In this document: positions 37,620 through 47,129 of the stretch, piece by piece
Layout: every line of letters begins with the position of its first letter
Numbering within the stretch: position 1 is the first letter of the stretch
DNA from: Chromatiales bacterium
GTDB lineage: Bacteria; Pseudomonadota; Gammaproteobacteria; Chromatiales; Chromatiaceae
Length of the DNA: 64,000 nucleotides
Reading direction: 5' to 3'
Assembly (NCBI GenBank): GCA_028280505.1
Contig: JANQLO010000074.1
Coordinates: forward strand, 62,001-126,000
Position numbers and translations under genes: made by a program
Notes under the pieces: model-generated
Told to the model about the DNA's origin: nothing
Seen by the model: the letters and a program-made list of their open reading frames with translations, nothing else
Databases searched by the model: none

Positions 37620-39512
37620 TTACTTGGCGTAACCCAAAGCACGCAGCGATTCGGTGATCTCGTCGAGAATCGTCGGATCGTCGATGGTCGCGGGCATCTT
37701 GTACTCCTGCGAATCGGCAATCTTCACCATGGTGCCGCGCAGGATCTTGCCGGAACGGGTCTTCGGCAAGCGTTTGACCACGGTGACCAGCTTGAATGCC
37801 GCAACCGGACCGATCTGGTCACGCACCCGCTTGACCAGTTCTGCGGCCAGTTCCTTTTCATCACGCTCGACACCGGCCTTGAGCACGATCAGCCCCAGCG
37901 GCATCTGGCCCTTGAGGGCATCGGCGACACCGATCACCGCACATTCGGCGACGTCCGAATGACCCGCCAACACCTCTTCCATCGCACCGGTCGACAGACG
38001 ATGACCGGCGACGTTGATAACGTCGTCGGTGCGGCTCATGATCCAGAGATAGCCATCGTCGTCGCGGTAGCCCGCATCACCGGTCAGGTAATAGCCGGGA
38101 TACTTGCTCAGATAGGAGTCGATGAAACGTTGGTCGTTGCCCCACAGGGTCGGCAAACAGGACGGGGCCAACGGCAGCTTGACCACGATGTTACCCATCT
38201 CACCGTCGGGCATCTCGTCGCCTTCCTCGGAAAGGATGCGTACGTCATAACCGGGCATCGCCACAGTCGGTGAACCGGGCTTGATCTCCATCGGCTCTAT
38301 GCCCATCGGATTGGCTGCGATTGCCCAGCCGGTCTCGGTTTGCCACCAGTGATCGATGACCGGCTTCTGCAGTTTGTCGCGCGCCCAGAACAGGGTGTCC
38401 GGATCGCAGCGCTCACCGGCCAGAAACAATGCCTGCATGGCCGACAGATCGTAGTGCTTGAGATACTCGCCTTCCGGATCTTCTTTTTTGATCGCACGAA
38501 ACGCCGTCGGCGCGGTGAACAACACCTTCACGCCGTACTCGTTGATCACTCGCCAGAAGGCACCGGGGTCAGGCGTGCCGACCGGCTTACCCTCGTACAT
38601 CACCGTGGTACAGCCGGCGAGCAAAGGACCATAGACGATGTAGCTATGGCCGACCACCCAGCCGACATCCGATGCCGCCCAATAGACATCACCGGCCTCG
38701 ACGTTATAGATGTTTTTCATGGTCCAGTGCATCGCCACCGCATGGCCGCCGTTATCGCGTACCACACCCTTGGGCTGGCCCGTGGTGCCCGAGGTGTACA
38801 GGATATACAGCGGATCGGTCGCATCGACCGCAACACATTCGGCGGGCTGAGCCTGTGCAACCGCGGTGTCCCAATCCAGATCGCGGCCGTCGATCAACGG
38901 CGCTTCGGCCTGCGGACGGGCCTTGATAATGCAAGCCGACGGCTTGTGGCTCGAGATCTCGATCGCCTCGTCGAGCAACGGTTTGTAGACCACGACACGG
39001 TTGGGTTCGATACCGCACGAGGCACTGACGATGGCCTTCGGCTTGGCATCGTTGATCCGAGTCGCCAATTCGTTTGCGGCGAAGCCGCCGAATACCACGG
39101 AGTGAATGGCACCCAAGCGCGCGGTTGCGAGCATGGCGATCGCCGCTTCGGGAATCATCGGCATATAAATGAGTACGCGATCGCCCTTCTCAACGCCCTG
39201 AGCACGCAAGGCTCCGGCAAATGATGCAACGGCATCGCGCAACTCGGTATAGGTGTACTGGCGTTTTTGATCGGTGACGGGAGAATCGTAGATCAGCGCA
39301 GCCTGATCGCCCCGGCCGGCCTCGACATGCCGGTCGACCGCGTTAAAACAGGTGTTTATCTGACCGCCGGCGAACCAGCGCGGCACCGGTTTGGCGTCCG
39401 GGTCGAGCACCTTGTCCCAGGGCTTCTCCCAATGCAGGGCGGCGGCCGCTTCGCCCCAGAATCCTTCCGGATCGGCCAGTGAACGCTCGTAGATAGCCTT
39501 ATAGGTACCCAT
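37620..39512 (-). CDS. prpE: Propionyl-CoA synthetase PrpE (acetyl-CoA synthetase family)
   Basis: A 630-residue AMP-forming acyl-CoA synthetase, matching PrpE length (~628). The adenylate-forming motif is YTSGTTGQPKG (~245); later motifs are WWQTETGW and YYLTGDAGYRDDDGY. The acetylatable lysine motif near the C-terminus is PKTRSGKILRGTM. It activates propionate for PrpC. It is first in the prp gene row, and its upstream region carries two TTGTCGACA sites. An acetate preference cannot be excluded from sequence, but the position supports propionate. Confidence 0.92.
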   Translation of the reverse strand: MGTYKAIYERSLADPEGFWGEAAAALHWEKPWDKVLDPDAKPVPRWFAGGQINTCFNAVDRHVEAGRGDQAALIYDSPVTDQKRQYTYTELRDAVASFAGALRAQGVEKGDRVLIYMPMIPEAAIAMLATARLGAIHSVVFGGFAANELATRINDAKPKAIVSASCGIEPNRVVVYKPLLDEAIEISSHKPSACIIKARPQAEAPLIDGRDLDWDTAVAQAQPAECVAVDATDPLYILYTSGTTGQPKGVVRDNGGHAVAMHWTMKNIYNVEAGDVYWAASDVGWVVGHSYIVYGPLLAGCTTVMYEGKPVGTPDPGAFWRVINEYGVKVLFTAPTAFRAIKKEDPEGEYLKHYDLSAMQALFLAGERCDPDTLFWARDKLQKPVIDHWWQTETGWAIAANPMGIEPMEIKPGSPTVAMPGYDVRILSEEGDEMPDGEMGNIVVKLPLAPSCLPTLWGNDQRFIDSYLSKYPGYYLTGDAGYRDDDGYLWIMSRTDDVINVAGHRLSTGAMEEVLAGHSDVAECAVIGVADALKGQMPLGLIVLKAGVERDEKELAAELVKRVRDQIGPVAAFKLVTVVKRLPKTRSGKILRGTMVKIADSQEYKMPATIDDPTILDEITESLRALGYAK

Positions 39513-39613
39513 GTTCCCCCCTTTGAGTTGATCGGCGCAGGATCGCGGCTATAGCCGTCCTGATGGTCGTGATAGCGTATCGGGAAGCTGAAAAAACAAG
39601 CCCCTTTGTCATA

Positions 39614-39625
39614 ATTGTCGACAAT
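39614..39625. promoter_or_regulatory. Candidate GntR operator 1 upstream of prpE
   Basis: ATTGTCGACAAT is a perfect 12-bp palindrome about 100 bp upstream of the prpE start. It shares TTGTCGACA with 39688-39696 and 36808-36816. The spacing to the second site is 73 bp centre to centre, close to seven helical turns. Confidence 0.55.
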
Positions 39626-39687
39626 ACTAGCGCATCAACGCCGTTTTTCTAGTTTTTTTGGTCAATTTTATTATTTAATTTTCTTTA

Positions 39688-39696
39688 TTGTCGACA
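39688..39696. promoter_or_regulatory. Candidate GntR operator 2 upstream of prpE
   Basis: TTGTCGACA with AT-rich flanks (TTTA on the left, TAAA on the right) forms a near-palindrome in the same face-of-helix phase as operator 1. Confidence 0.5.
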
Positions 39697-39993
39697 TAAA
39701 GAAGCGGGATCCGCAGTGATTGCTATGCCGCGGTGACCCATGGGAACCGCATGCACCACGCAGTCAAGCCACGGGATTGACGACCGTTAACGACATTATT
39801 CGCGCAAATCGACCATGCTTTTGTTATGTCTCGCGGCCTTCGGAGGTTTCCTTATGGTTCCGGGCGAATCGAACCGATTCGTGTCGATGAACAGGATGTC
39901 ACCGAACAGGGGGCACGCACGGCGGCCGGCGATTGAGAGAGCTTGTCATGCCAGGCGCCAAAGCCCTGAACCTCAACGACTACGGAGGTGTGC

Positions 39994-40875
39994 ATGACAT
40001 CCGAATCCCCGGGCTCTATGAAGTCTCTGCCGAGCTTTCCAAGAAAGCGATGTCGGGCATTGCTGTTGGCCGCCGTATGCCTGTTCTTTACCGCCGTAGG
40101 TCTGGCTGATCCGCAACCGGAGCCGTTAATCCTCGGTGTACATCCCTATCTTTCCTATCCCGAAATTCAGGCACGTTTTCGCCCCTTGGCTCGCCATCTG
40201 GCACGTCACCTCGGACAGACCGTCGATGTACGTGTAGGCAGCACTTATGACAAACACGTCGATCAGATCGGCCAGGACGGAATCGATATCGCCTATATGG
40301 GCCCGGTGTCGTACGTCAAACTGATTAACCGCTATGGAACCAAACCCTTGCTGGCGCAATTGGAACGTAACGGCCAATCGATGCTCGATGGTCATATCGT
40401 GGTCGCGCGCAACAGTGCTATGCGAACCCTCGACGATTTGCGAGGCCATTCTTTCGGCCTGGGCGATCCCAACTCGACCATGAGTAGCGTCATTCCGCTG
40501 GTGCTGCTCGAAAGAGCCGGGATAAGCTTCAACGATCTGTCGGATCATAAGCGCTTCCGCGGACACAGCAACATCGCTTTGGCGGTGCTCAGTGGCAGAA
40601 TTGAAGCCGGTGCAGTCAAAAGCGAAGTATACGAACGCTTCGCCGACCAAGGCCTGCGCTCCCTCCAGCGCCTGCCTAGCGTTCCCGAGCATTTATTCGT
40701 TGCACGTTCCGACATGCAAAACGATTTACTGAACAATATCCGCGCACTGCTGCAATCATTGCACATCACGGCAGAAGGTCGCTCGGTACTCAGAGCACTT
40801 CATCGCGATGCAACCGCACTAAGGGCAGTGAGCGACGGCGATTACGATTCACTTAGGACACTACTCGGCGAATGA
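39994..40875 (+). CDS. PhnD-like phosphate/phosphonate-type periplasmic binding protein
   Basis: A binding protein of about 293 residues with a signal peptide (hydrophobic ALLLAAVCLFFTAVGLA, cleavage near residue 37). It has the PhnD-type fold (PBPb/TauT-like): LILGVHPYLSYPEIQARFRPLA, DGIDIAYMGPVSYVKL and SFGLGDPNSTMSSVIPLVLL. I chose ATG 39994, six nt after GGAGG. No permease or ATPase is nearby; instead the next gene, 4 bp on, encodes a membrane GGDEF/EAL protein. It therefore more likely senses a ligand for that enzyme than imports it. Confidence 0.88.
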   Translation: MTSESPGSMKSLPSFPRKRCRALLLAAVCLFFTAVGLADPQPEPLILGVHPYLSYPEIQARFRPLARHLARHLGQTVDVRVGSTYDKHVDQIGQDGIDIAYMGPVSYVKLINRYGTKPLLAQLERNGQSMLDGHIVVARNSAMRTLDDLRGHSFGLGDPNSTMSSVIPLVLLERAGISFNDLSDHKRFRGHSNIALAVLSGRIEAGAVKSEVYERFADQGLRSLQRLPSVPEHLFVARSDMQNDLLNNIRALLQSLHITAEGRSVLRALHRDATALRAVSDGDYDSLRTLLGE

Positions 40876-40879
40876 CGTA

Positions 40880-42811
40880 ATGACGACAGGAGGCACCAAA
40901 GACACACCGCTGTCGATGCGACGGGTCTGGGTGACCTGGATCGCCGTCTGCCTGCTGGTCACTGCCGGCGCGATTGGCATTTTCCTGCATGAACGCGAAG
41001 CCCGGGTTACCGAAGCGGAAGACCGTATCCAAACCGAGGCCGAATTCCTCACACATTTGCTCGGCACCAGCCTACGCGCCGGTGATTTCCAGCAGATACC
41101 CGAGTATGTCCAGGCTTGGGGGCAGCTCAATACCGCCACCGTCCAGCTCCGCCTGACAGCGGAAAACGGCTTCGTGCTAGCCGAGTTCGAACGCGAAAAC
41201 GAGCAGAAACGTACCCGAACCGCGACACGGGAGATCCCTTTCTCCTATCACAACAAAGCCACCTTGCTGTTGGAAAAATCGATCGAGCACGCATACGGAT
41301 CCGCCGCACACCTTGGCACCGAACTGTTGCTGGCTGTCGGATTTTTACAGCTGATGGGCTTCGCGACGATTTATCAACTGTACCGCTACCGCCATCAAGT
41401 ACGGCTCGCCCAAACCGAGTACGAGCGTCGTTTGGAAATGCAGCGAGCGATGGAGGAAATGGCCACCCACGATTCCCTTACCGGTTTGCCCAACCGGCAA
41501 GTACTTGACGAACAAATGGACAGTCGCATTGCCGAAGCCCGGCGGTTCGGACGCAAATTGGCCGTACTTTTCGTCGACCTGGACAACTTCAAACAGATCA
41601 ACGATACCTTCGGTCATGCACTTGGCGACGAATTGCTGAAAGTTGCCAGTCAACGCATGCTGGCCTGTTTGCGCAGCTATGATCTGTTGGTCCGTTTCGC
41701 CGGTGACGAGTTCGTCGTCGTATTGACCAATATCGCCGACACCAAAGAAGTCGATCGTGTTGCGACCAAACTGATCGAGACCATGCGCCCGCGTGTCGAA
41801 CTCGACGGTAATGAAATGCGCGTGTCTGCGAGTATCGGCATAAGCCTTTTTCCGGACGATTGCGACACCGTACACGACCTATTGCGTCAAGCCGACGCGG
41901 CCATGTATACCGCCAAAGAGGCCGGTAGAAACTGTTTCCGTTACTACACCTCGGCACTGAACGAGGCCGTGCAGTACAGACTAGAGGTCGAGCGCGGCTT
42001 ACACCATGCACTGACCGAAGACGCCTTGTATTTGGTCTATCAGCCGAAGCTGAATCTCATCAACGGCACAGTGAGCAGCTGTGAAGCCTTGCTACGTTGG
42101 CGGGTTGACGGCCGTGAGATTCTGCCCGCCGAATTTCTGCCGATTGCGGAACGTTCTATTTTGTTGCACGAGATCGAATCGTTGGTCATCGAGAAGGCCA
42201 TCCGCCAAAGTGCCGAATGGGCCGACCGTAATCTCAGCAACCTACGGATCGACGTCAATCTGTCGGGGCGTATGCTACTGAATCGCGAGACCTTCGCCCT
42301 GCTCGAACAGCTGTTGCGCAAACACCGCGTGCCCTATCGTCAAATCGGTATCGAGCTAAGCGAACAGCAATTGACCGAGGCAAGCGACGCCACGCTTGGC
42401 CAACTCGAGGCCTTGCGTAGCCAAGGCAGCTGTATCTCGCTCGACGATTTCGGCACCGGTTATTCACCACTTGGGCGTTTGCAGGAATTGCCCGTCGATG
42501 TACTCAAAATCGACCACGCCTTCATCGGCCAATTGCCCGACCAGGCCCACAACGACACTTTTGTCGACACCATGATCACCATGGGTCAGAGTTTGGGGAA
42601 ACGCGTGCTTGCCGAAGGTGTCGAGACAGAAAAGCAAATGCGCTTCGTAACCGATCATGGCTGCGATCTTGCGCAGGGTTTTTTGATCGCCAAACCGATG
42701 GTCGCAGACAAATTCGTCGAATGGATCAGCCGTCATCGTCTTGTGACCCATGACGTAGCGGACGGCCACCCTCTGCCGCCAACCGACAACACCGATCCGT
42801 CACCGGGCTGA
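40880..42811 (+). CDS. Membrane-bound GGDEF-EAL c-di-GMP enzyme
   Basis: A 643-residue protein: TM1 (~residues 15-35), a periplasmic domain of about 100 residues, TM2 (~140-160), then GGDEF and EAL domains. The GGDEF site reads AGDEF (~274-278) and is preceded at the right distance by the RxxD inhibitory site (RSYD). The EAL domain has EALLRW (~402), DDFGTGYS, VLKID and EGVET, so phosphodiesterase activity is expected. Its gene lies 4 bp after the PhnD-like binding protein, suggesting a sensor pair. The stop codon is inside a 14-bp hairpin. Confidence 0.92.
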   Translation: MTTGGTKDTPLSMRRVWVTWIAVCLLVTAGAIGIFLHEREARVTEAEDRIQTEAEFLTHLLGTSLRAGDFQQIPEYVQAWGQLNTATVQLRLTAENGFVLAEFERENEQKRTRTATREIPFSYHNKATLLLEKSIEHAYGSAAHLGTELLLAVGFLQLMGFATIYQLYRYRHQVRLAQTEYERRLEMQRAMEEMATHDSLTGLPNRQVLDEQMDSRIAEARRFGRKLAVLFVDLDNFKQINDTFGHALGDELLKVASQRMLACLRSYDLLVRFAGDEFVVVLTNIADTKEVDRVATKLIETMRPRVELDGNEMRVSASIGISLFPDDCDTVHDLLRQADAAMYTAKEAGRNCFRYYTSALNEAVQYRLEVERGLHHALTEDALYLVYQPKLNLINGTVSSCEALLRWRVDGREILPAEFLPIAERSILLHEIESLVIEKAIRQSAEWADRNLSNLRIDVNLSGRMLLNRETFALLEQLLRKHRVPYRQIGIELSEQQLTEASDATLGQLEALRSQGSCISLDDFGTGYSPLGRLQELPVDVLKIDHAFIGQLPDQAHNDTFVDTMITMGQSLGKRVLAEGVETEKQMRFVTDHGCDLAQGFLIAKPMVADKFVEWISRHRLVTHDVADGHPLPPTDNTDPSPG

Positions 42812-42829
42812 GCAAAGCCCGGTGACGGA
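42796..42829. terminator. Strong hairpin between convergent GGDEF-EAL gene and ppsA
   Basis: TCCGTCACCGGGCT and AGCCCGGTGACGGA form a 14-bp perfect stem with loop GAGCAA. The 5' arm covers the TGA stop of the GGDEF-EAL gene, and the structure ends 4 bp before the ppsA stop. No long T-run is present on either strand, so it may act as a transcript-end protector as well as a terminator. Confidence 0.5.
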
Positions 42830-42832
42830 CAA

Positions 42833-45202
42833 TCACTCAGCCTGTTGATCGGCCAGGAACAACCAGGTATCGATCACCGTGTCCGGATTGAGAGAGATGC
42901 TGCTGATGCCGCGCTCCAGCAGCCACTTCGCCAGATCGGGATGATCGGACGGCCCCTGGCCACAGATGCCGACGTACTTACCGGCTTGGCGACAGGCTGT
43001 GATCGACATATCGAGCATTTTGAGCACGGCAGGATTACGTTCATCGAAACTGTGCGCTATCAAACCCGAATCGCGATCGAGCCCCAAGGTCAGCTGGGTC
43101 ATATCATTGGAGCCGATTGAGAAGCCGTCGAAGTACTCGAGGAATTCTTCGGCCAGTACTGCGTTCGACGGTAATTCGCACATCATAATGACACGCAATC
43201 CCTTGTCGCCCCGCTTGAGTCCGTTTTGCTCCAACAAATCGCTCACGCCTTTGGCTTCTTCGAGGGTGCGAACGAACGGGATCATGATCTCGAGATTGTC
43301 GAGCCCCATATCGTCACGCACACGACGAATCGCTTCGCACTCCATGTCGAAACAGGCGCGGAAACTCGGCGCCAGGTAACGCGAAGCACCACGGAAACCG
43401 ATCATCGGATTTTCTTCATCGGGTTCGTACAGTGTACCGGCCACCAGATTGGCATACTCGTTCGATTTGAAGTCGGACATCCGCAGGATCACCGCGTGCG
43501 GATGGAAGGCCGCAGCGATACTCGATATGCCCTCGACAACACGCTTGATGAAGTACTCGCGCGGATCGCCGTAAGCAGCGATACGCGCCTCGATATCGGC
43601 ACGCACATCGGCAGGTACACGTTCGAGTTGCAATAACGCCTGCGGATGGATACCGACCATATTGTTGATAATGAACTCGAGCCGCGCGAGGCCGACACCG
43701 GCATTCGGTATCTGCGCGAAACTGAAAGCCCGCTCCGGATTGCCGACGTTCATCATGACCTTGACCGGCACATCCGGCATGCTGTCGAGTTCGATGCGCT
43801 TGAGCTCGAAATCCAAAATGCCGTCGTACACCAGACCGGTGTCGCCTTCGGCGCAGGATACGGTCACCGCTCGACCGTCCGCGACTTTGTCGGTTGCATC
43901 ACCACAACCGACGACCGCCGGTACACCCAGCTCACGCGCGATGATCGCGGCGTGACAGGTGCGGCCGCCGCGATTGGTCACGATGGCGGACGCGCGCTTC
44001 ATGATCGGCTCCCAATCGGGGTCGGTCATGTCGGTAACCAGTACGTCGCCTTCGGCGACCTTGTCCATATCGTCCAGACTGGTGATCACCCGCGCCTTGC
44101 CGGCACCGATACGCGCGCCGATCGAACGCCCGTCGACCAGCACCTCGGAGCTGCCCTGCATTTCGTAACGTTCGATCACATTACCGGCACGGCTTTGTAC
44201 GGTCTCGGGACGGGCTTGGACCACATACAGTTCCCCATCGAGGCCATCCAGCGCCCATTCGATATCCATCGGCCGGCCGTAGTGTTCTTCGATCCGGATC
44301 GCCTGACGTGCCAATTCCTCGACCTGTTCGTCGGTCAGACAGAACAGACCACGGTCGGCATCATCCACCGGCACCGTAGTCACCGGCGCATCACCACCGT
44401 CGGCATAGATCATCTTGATCGCCTTGCTACCGACGTTGCGACGCAGGATCGCCGGGCGACCGGTGCTCAATGTCGGCTTGTGTACATAGAACTCGTCGGG
44501 GTTGACCGCACCTTGCACGACCATTTCGCCCAGGCCATAACTCGCGGTCACGAACACGGCATCGCGGAAACCGCTTTCGGTATCCAGAGTGAACATGACG
44601 CCGCTGGCACCGATATCGGAACGGATCATCTTTTGAATGCCGGCTGACAGCGCAACCTGGGAATGATCGAAGCCCTGGTGAACACGATAGGAGATCGCCC
44701 GATCGTTGAACAAGGACGCGAATACCTCATGGATACGACGTTTGATGTCCGCCAAACCCGAGACGTTGAGCACGGTTTCTTGCTGACCGGCGAATGAGGC
44801 ATCCGGCAGATCCTCTGCCGTTGCAGAAGAACGCACGGCCCAGGTCACCTCACGCCCGTACTCCTGTTCCAGCTTGGCATAGGCCTGCTCGATTTCGTCA
44901 TTCAACGCCGGTGGAAAAGGCGTGTCCATCACCCACTGTCGGATCTGGGCGCCGGTGCGGGTAAGCTCGGCAACATCGTCGACATTCAGCTCATCGAGGG
45001 TTTTGTTAATCCGATCCGCCAAACCTTCATGAGCCAAAAATTCGCGATAGGCATGCGCCGTCGTCGCAAAACCACCGGGGACCTTGACACTGCCGTCGGC
45101 CGTCAGATTACGCAGCATTTCGCCCAAGGAGGCGTTCTTGCCGCCAACACGGTCGACGTCGCCCATTTCGACTTCATGGAGCCACAGAATGTAATCGCTC
45201 AT
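42833..45202 (-). CDS. ppsA: Phosphoenolpyruvate synthase
   Basis: A 789-residue PEP synthase (pyruvate + ATP to PEP + AMP + Pi), normal length. The N-terminal ATP-grasp domain starts [20 protein letters not shown]. The swivelling phosphohistidine is in [15 protein letters not shown] (~418), and the C-terminal PEP/pyruvate domain includes [19 protein letters not shown] and [13 protein letters not shown]. The start at 45202 ([13 protein letters not shown]) matches the family; the open frame to 45343 runs into ppsR. It supports gluconeogenesis from acetate-derived pyruvate. Confidence 0.96.
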   Translation of the reverse strand: MSDYILWLHEVEMGDVDRVGGKNASLGEMLRNLTADGSVKVPGGFATTAHAYREFLAHEGLADRINKTLDELNVDDVAELTRTGAQIRQWVMDTPFPPALNDEIEQAYAKLEQEYGREVTWAVRSSATAEDLPDASFAGQQETVLNVSGLADIKRRIHEVFASLFNDRAISYRVHQGFDHSQVALSAGIQKMIRSDIGASGVMFTLDTESGFRDAVFVTASYGLGEMVVQGAVNPDEFYVHKPTLSTGRPAILRRNVGSKAIKMIYADGGDAPVTTVPVDDADRGLFCLTDEQVEELARQAIRIEEHYGRPMDIEWALDGLDGELYVVQARPETVQSRAGNVIERYEMQGSSEVLVDGRSIGARIGAGKARVITSLDDMDKVAEGDVLVTDMTDPDWEPIMKRASAIVTNRGGRTCHAAIIARELGVPAVVGCGDATDKVADGRAVTVSCAEGDTGLVYDGILDFELKRIELDSMPDVPVKVMMNVGNPERAFSFAQIPNAGVGLARLEFIINNMVGIHPQALLQLERVPADVRADIEARIAAYGDPREYFIKRVVEGISSIAAAFHPHAVILRMSDFKSNEYANLVAGTLYEPDEENPMIGFRGASRYLAPSFRACFDMECEAIRRVRDDMGLDNLEIMIPFVRTLEEAKGVSDLLEQNGLKRGDKGLRVIMMCELPSNAVLAEEFLEYFDGFSIGSNDMTQLTLGLDRDSGLIAHSFDERNPAVLKMLDMSITACRQAGKYVGICGQGPSDHPDLAKWLLERGISSISLNPDTVIDTWLFLADQQAE

Positions 45203-45225
45203 TATTGTCCCCTGCTTTGCCTGAA

Positions 45226-46035
45226 CTACAGGCTCTTTTTGATCAGTGACGCCAGTTCCTCTATCGAATGCGTCGTGGAATCCAACACCATCAGCGAGTG
45301 ACGATGAAACATGTCCTGCGCCATTTGTACCTCCTTGTAACAACGACGCAGTGAAGCATAATCGCTATTCGGTCGGCGTAGTTCGCGGATGGCCGCCAGC
45401 CGTTCCGGTTCGATGGTCAACGCGAACACCTTGTGCTTTTGCGCCAGCAACTCGTCCGGCAAATCACCCTTTTCGAAGTCTTCTTCGGTAATCGGATAAT
45501 TCGCCGCGCGCATGCCGAAATGCAGCGCCAAATAGAGGCAGGTCGGTGTCTTGCCCGAACGTGACACGCCGACCATGATGATGTCGGCCTGATCGAATTT
45601 GTTCAGGCGCATACCGTCATCGTTGCTCAACGCATAATTGATCGTATCGATCCGCGCCTCATAGTTATCGGGATTAACCAAGCCATGACTGATACCCGAC
45701 TGGCGCGTCGGCTGCAGGCCGGTGATCTCGATGAGTTCCGGCATAAAACGGTCGAACAGTTCAAAGTAGTGACACTCGGCATGCTTGAGTACCGAATTGA
45801 TGTCTTCGTCGACCATGGTCGCGAACACGATGGGTTTGCGCCCTTCGGCCTCCGCCCGATGCGCCAACTCATTCGACAGCGCCTGCGCTTTTTCGCGCGT
45901 ATTGATGAACGGCGTGTAACGCGTAATGAACTGCCCGTCGCCGAACTGCGACAGCAGACTCTGACCATAGGCTTCGGCGGTGATGCCGGTGCTTTCTGAA
46001 ACGAAATATACCGAACGGGCGCCGCTATCAGTCAT
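45226..46035 (-). CDS. ppsR: PEP synthase regulatory kinase/phosphorylase (PPSR, DUF299)
   Basis: A 269-residue bifunctional regulator that inactivates PEP synthase by ADP-dependent phosphorylation and reactivates it by Pi-dependent removal. The P-loop GVSRSGKTP lies around residue 155, and the N-terminus [20 protein letters not shown] is typical. It lies 23 bp upstream of ppsA on the same strand and overlaps the reductase gene by 8 bp; in many gammaproteobacteria ppsR and ppsA are divergent. Confidence 0.95.
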   Translation of the reverse strand: MTDSGARSVYFVSESTGITAEAYGQSLLSQFGDGQFITRYTPFINTREKAQALSNELAHRAEAEGRKPIVFATMVDEDINSVLKHAECHYFELFDRFMPELIEITGLQPTRQSGISHGLVNPDNYEARIDTINYALSNDDGMRLNKFDQADIIMVGVSRSGKTPTCLYLALHFGMRAANYPITEEDFEKGDLPDELLAQKHKVFALTIEPERLAAIRELRRPNSDYASLRRCYKEVQMAQDMFHRHSLMVLDSTTHSIEELASLIKKSL

Positions 46036-46867
46036 AGAGGATTTCCAGCCAATGTCCGTCTCGTATCAATGCCTCTTTGGCTTCCTGCCAACGCCCGGGA
46101 AGACGTAGATAGTCGCTCATGGTACGGTCCATGGCCTCGGCGATCGCACGATAACCGGCCAGATAGACATAGACCCGCCCTTGCCCCATGAGACGCCATA
46201 GCGCATCCACGTTCGCCTGAACACCGGCCGTGCGGTCGAAGGCGGTCGCCGAATAACGTGTCTTCAGCGCATCGAAGGCACGCTGGGTGGCACCGTCGAA
46301 ATACTGGTCCTGGTCGACACCCGGTTCATTGAGATAGAGACGCTCCAGTCCGGTCTCGTCACCCTCGAGCATCAATACCTTACCCATCCAATCGAGCCGG
46401 CGGGCCTGAATCTTGTGGGCCAGGTGTCGAAACGGCACGACGCCGCAACCGGCGCCGATGAGGATCATATTGCTGCGCGAACCCATGGGAGGATAGAAGG
46501 GATAGGCAAAAGGGCCGTAAAGAGGCACGCTGTCGCCTTGTCGCAACTCGGCCAGGAAAGAAACGGTACTGCGATCCGGAACAACGCCATGATCTCGCAC
46601 GTACAGGGTGATATCGACGGATTCCTCGAACGGCACCTTACCGACCGAATCGATGGAATAACGTCGCAGCCCTTGAGGCGCCTCGCTACCGGGCGCAAGA
46701 AAAGCGACATCGGCACCAGCGACAAAAGCCCTACCCTGTGGCGCGAGATTGAGCATCAGCTTGATCACCGGTCGGCCGGGCGCCTGTTCGACCAGCACCG
46801 ACCTATGCACCACACGCGCGACAATCGGTTCTTCGACCGCTGCTTCCGGTTTGCCCATTTTGTACAC
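46028..46867 (-). CDS. Ferredoxin/flavodoxin-NADP+ reductase family protein
   Basis: A 279-residue FAD-binding oxidoreductase: FAD-contact motif RRYS at residues 68-71, and an NAD(P)-binding stretch IGAGCGVVPFRHL near residue 133. The C-terminus ends in an aspartate rather than the aromatic residue of plant-type FNR. It may pass electrons between NADPH and ferredoxin. It overlaps ppsR by 8 bp, so it is co-expressed with the PEP synthase genes. The start could also be ATG three codons downstream. Confidence 0.85.
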   Translation of the reverse strand: MYKMGKPEAAVEEPIVARVVHRSVLVEQAPGRPVIKLMLNLAPQGRAFVAGADVAFLAPGSEAPQGLRRYSIDSVGKVPFEESVDITLYVRDHGVVPDRSTVSFLAELRQGDSVPLYGPFAYPFYPPMGSRSNMILIGAGCGVVPFRHLAHKIQARRLDWMGKVLMLEGDETGLERLYLNEPGVDQDQYFDGATQRAFDALKTRYSATAFDRTAGVQANVDALWRLMGQGRVYVYLAGYRAIAEAMDRTMSDYLRLPGRWQEAKEALIRDGHWLEILYD

Positions 46868-46931
46868 CCTCTATCTTTATTGCTTGTACAAGGCGCGGTT
46901 ATCCCGCCAAGTCTACGGCGAGTACGCTCTT

Positions 46932-47129
46932 ATGACATCTACCAAGCACCGCTTTACGGGCCTGGATCAAGTAACCCGCATATTGTACGAAGGCGGAGCT
47001 GAAGTGATCGATATTGTCAGGTCCATTGAATACCCTCCGATCGATTTGCCGTTTCGGGCGATCATCCGACCGGCTTGGCCGGCTTTCCAGCAAACTCCGA
47101 ACCCTTCATGCCATGCAGGGTCAAACTAA
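46932..47129 (+). pseudogene. N-terminal stub of an unrecognised protein (copy 2)
   Basis: A 65-residue ORF with the phrase VTRILYEGGAEVIDIVRS, matching the stub at 26600-26738 (minus) in sequence and in distance from the start. After about residue 50 it runs on into a short tail and stops 4 bp inside the 3' end of rraA. Two truncated copies with almost identical DNA over the RIL-EGGA codons suggest remnants of a repeated gene. No function can be assigned. Confidence 0.45.

Larger units (their letters stand above)
39513..39993. other. Divergent regulatory region between prpE and the PhnD-like gene
   Basis: This 481 bp spacer carries an AT-rich core (about 39600-39700) with two GntR-type palindromes, then about 290 bp without a convincing gene. 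A 60-codon plus ORF (39815-39997) has GGAGG before an internal ATG at 39854 but is arginine-rich with no family features and overlaps the next gene; I do not support it. Confidence 0.5.

Noticed and set aside
39815..39997. 60-codon ORF upstream of the PhnD-like gene, with GGAGG before an inner ATG
   Set aside because: The composition is arginine-rich without protein-like pattern, and it runs into the start of the next gene.
43646..44647. 333-codon plus ORF opposite ppsA
   Set aside because: It is histidine- and arginine-rich and wholly antisense to a well-conserved PEP synthase.
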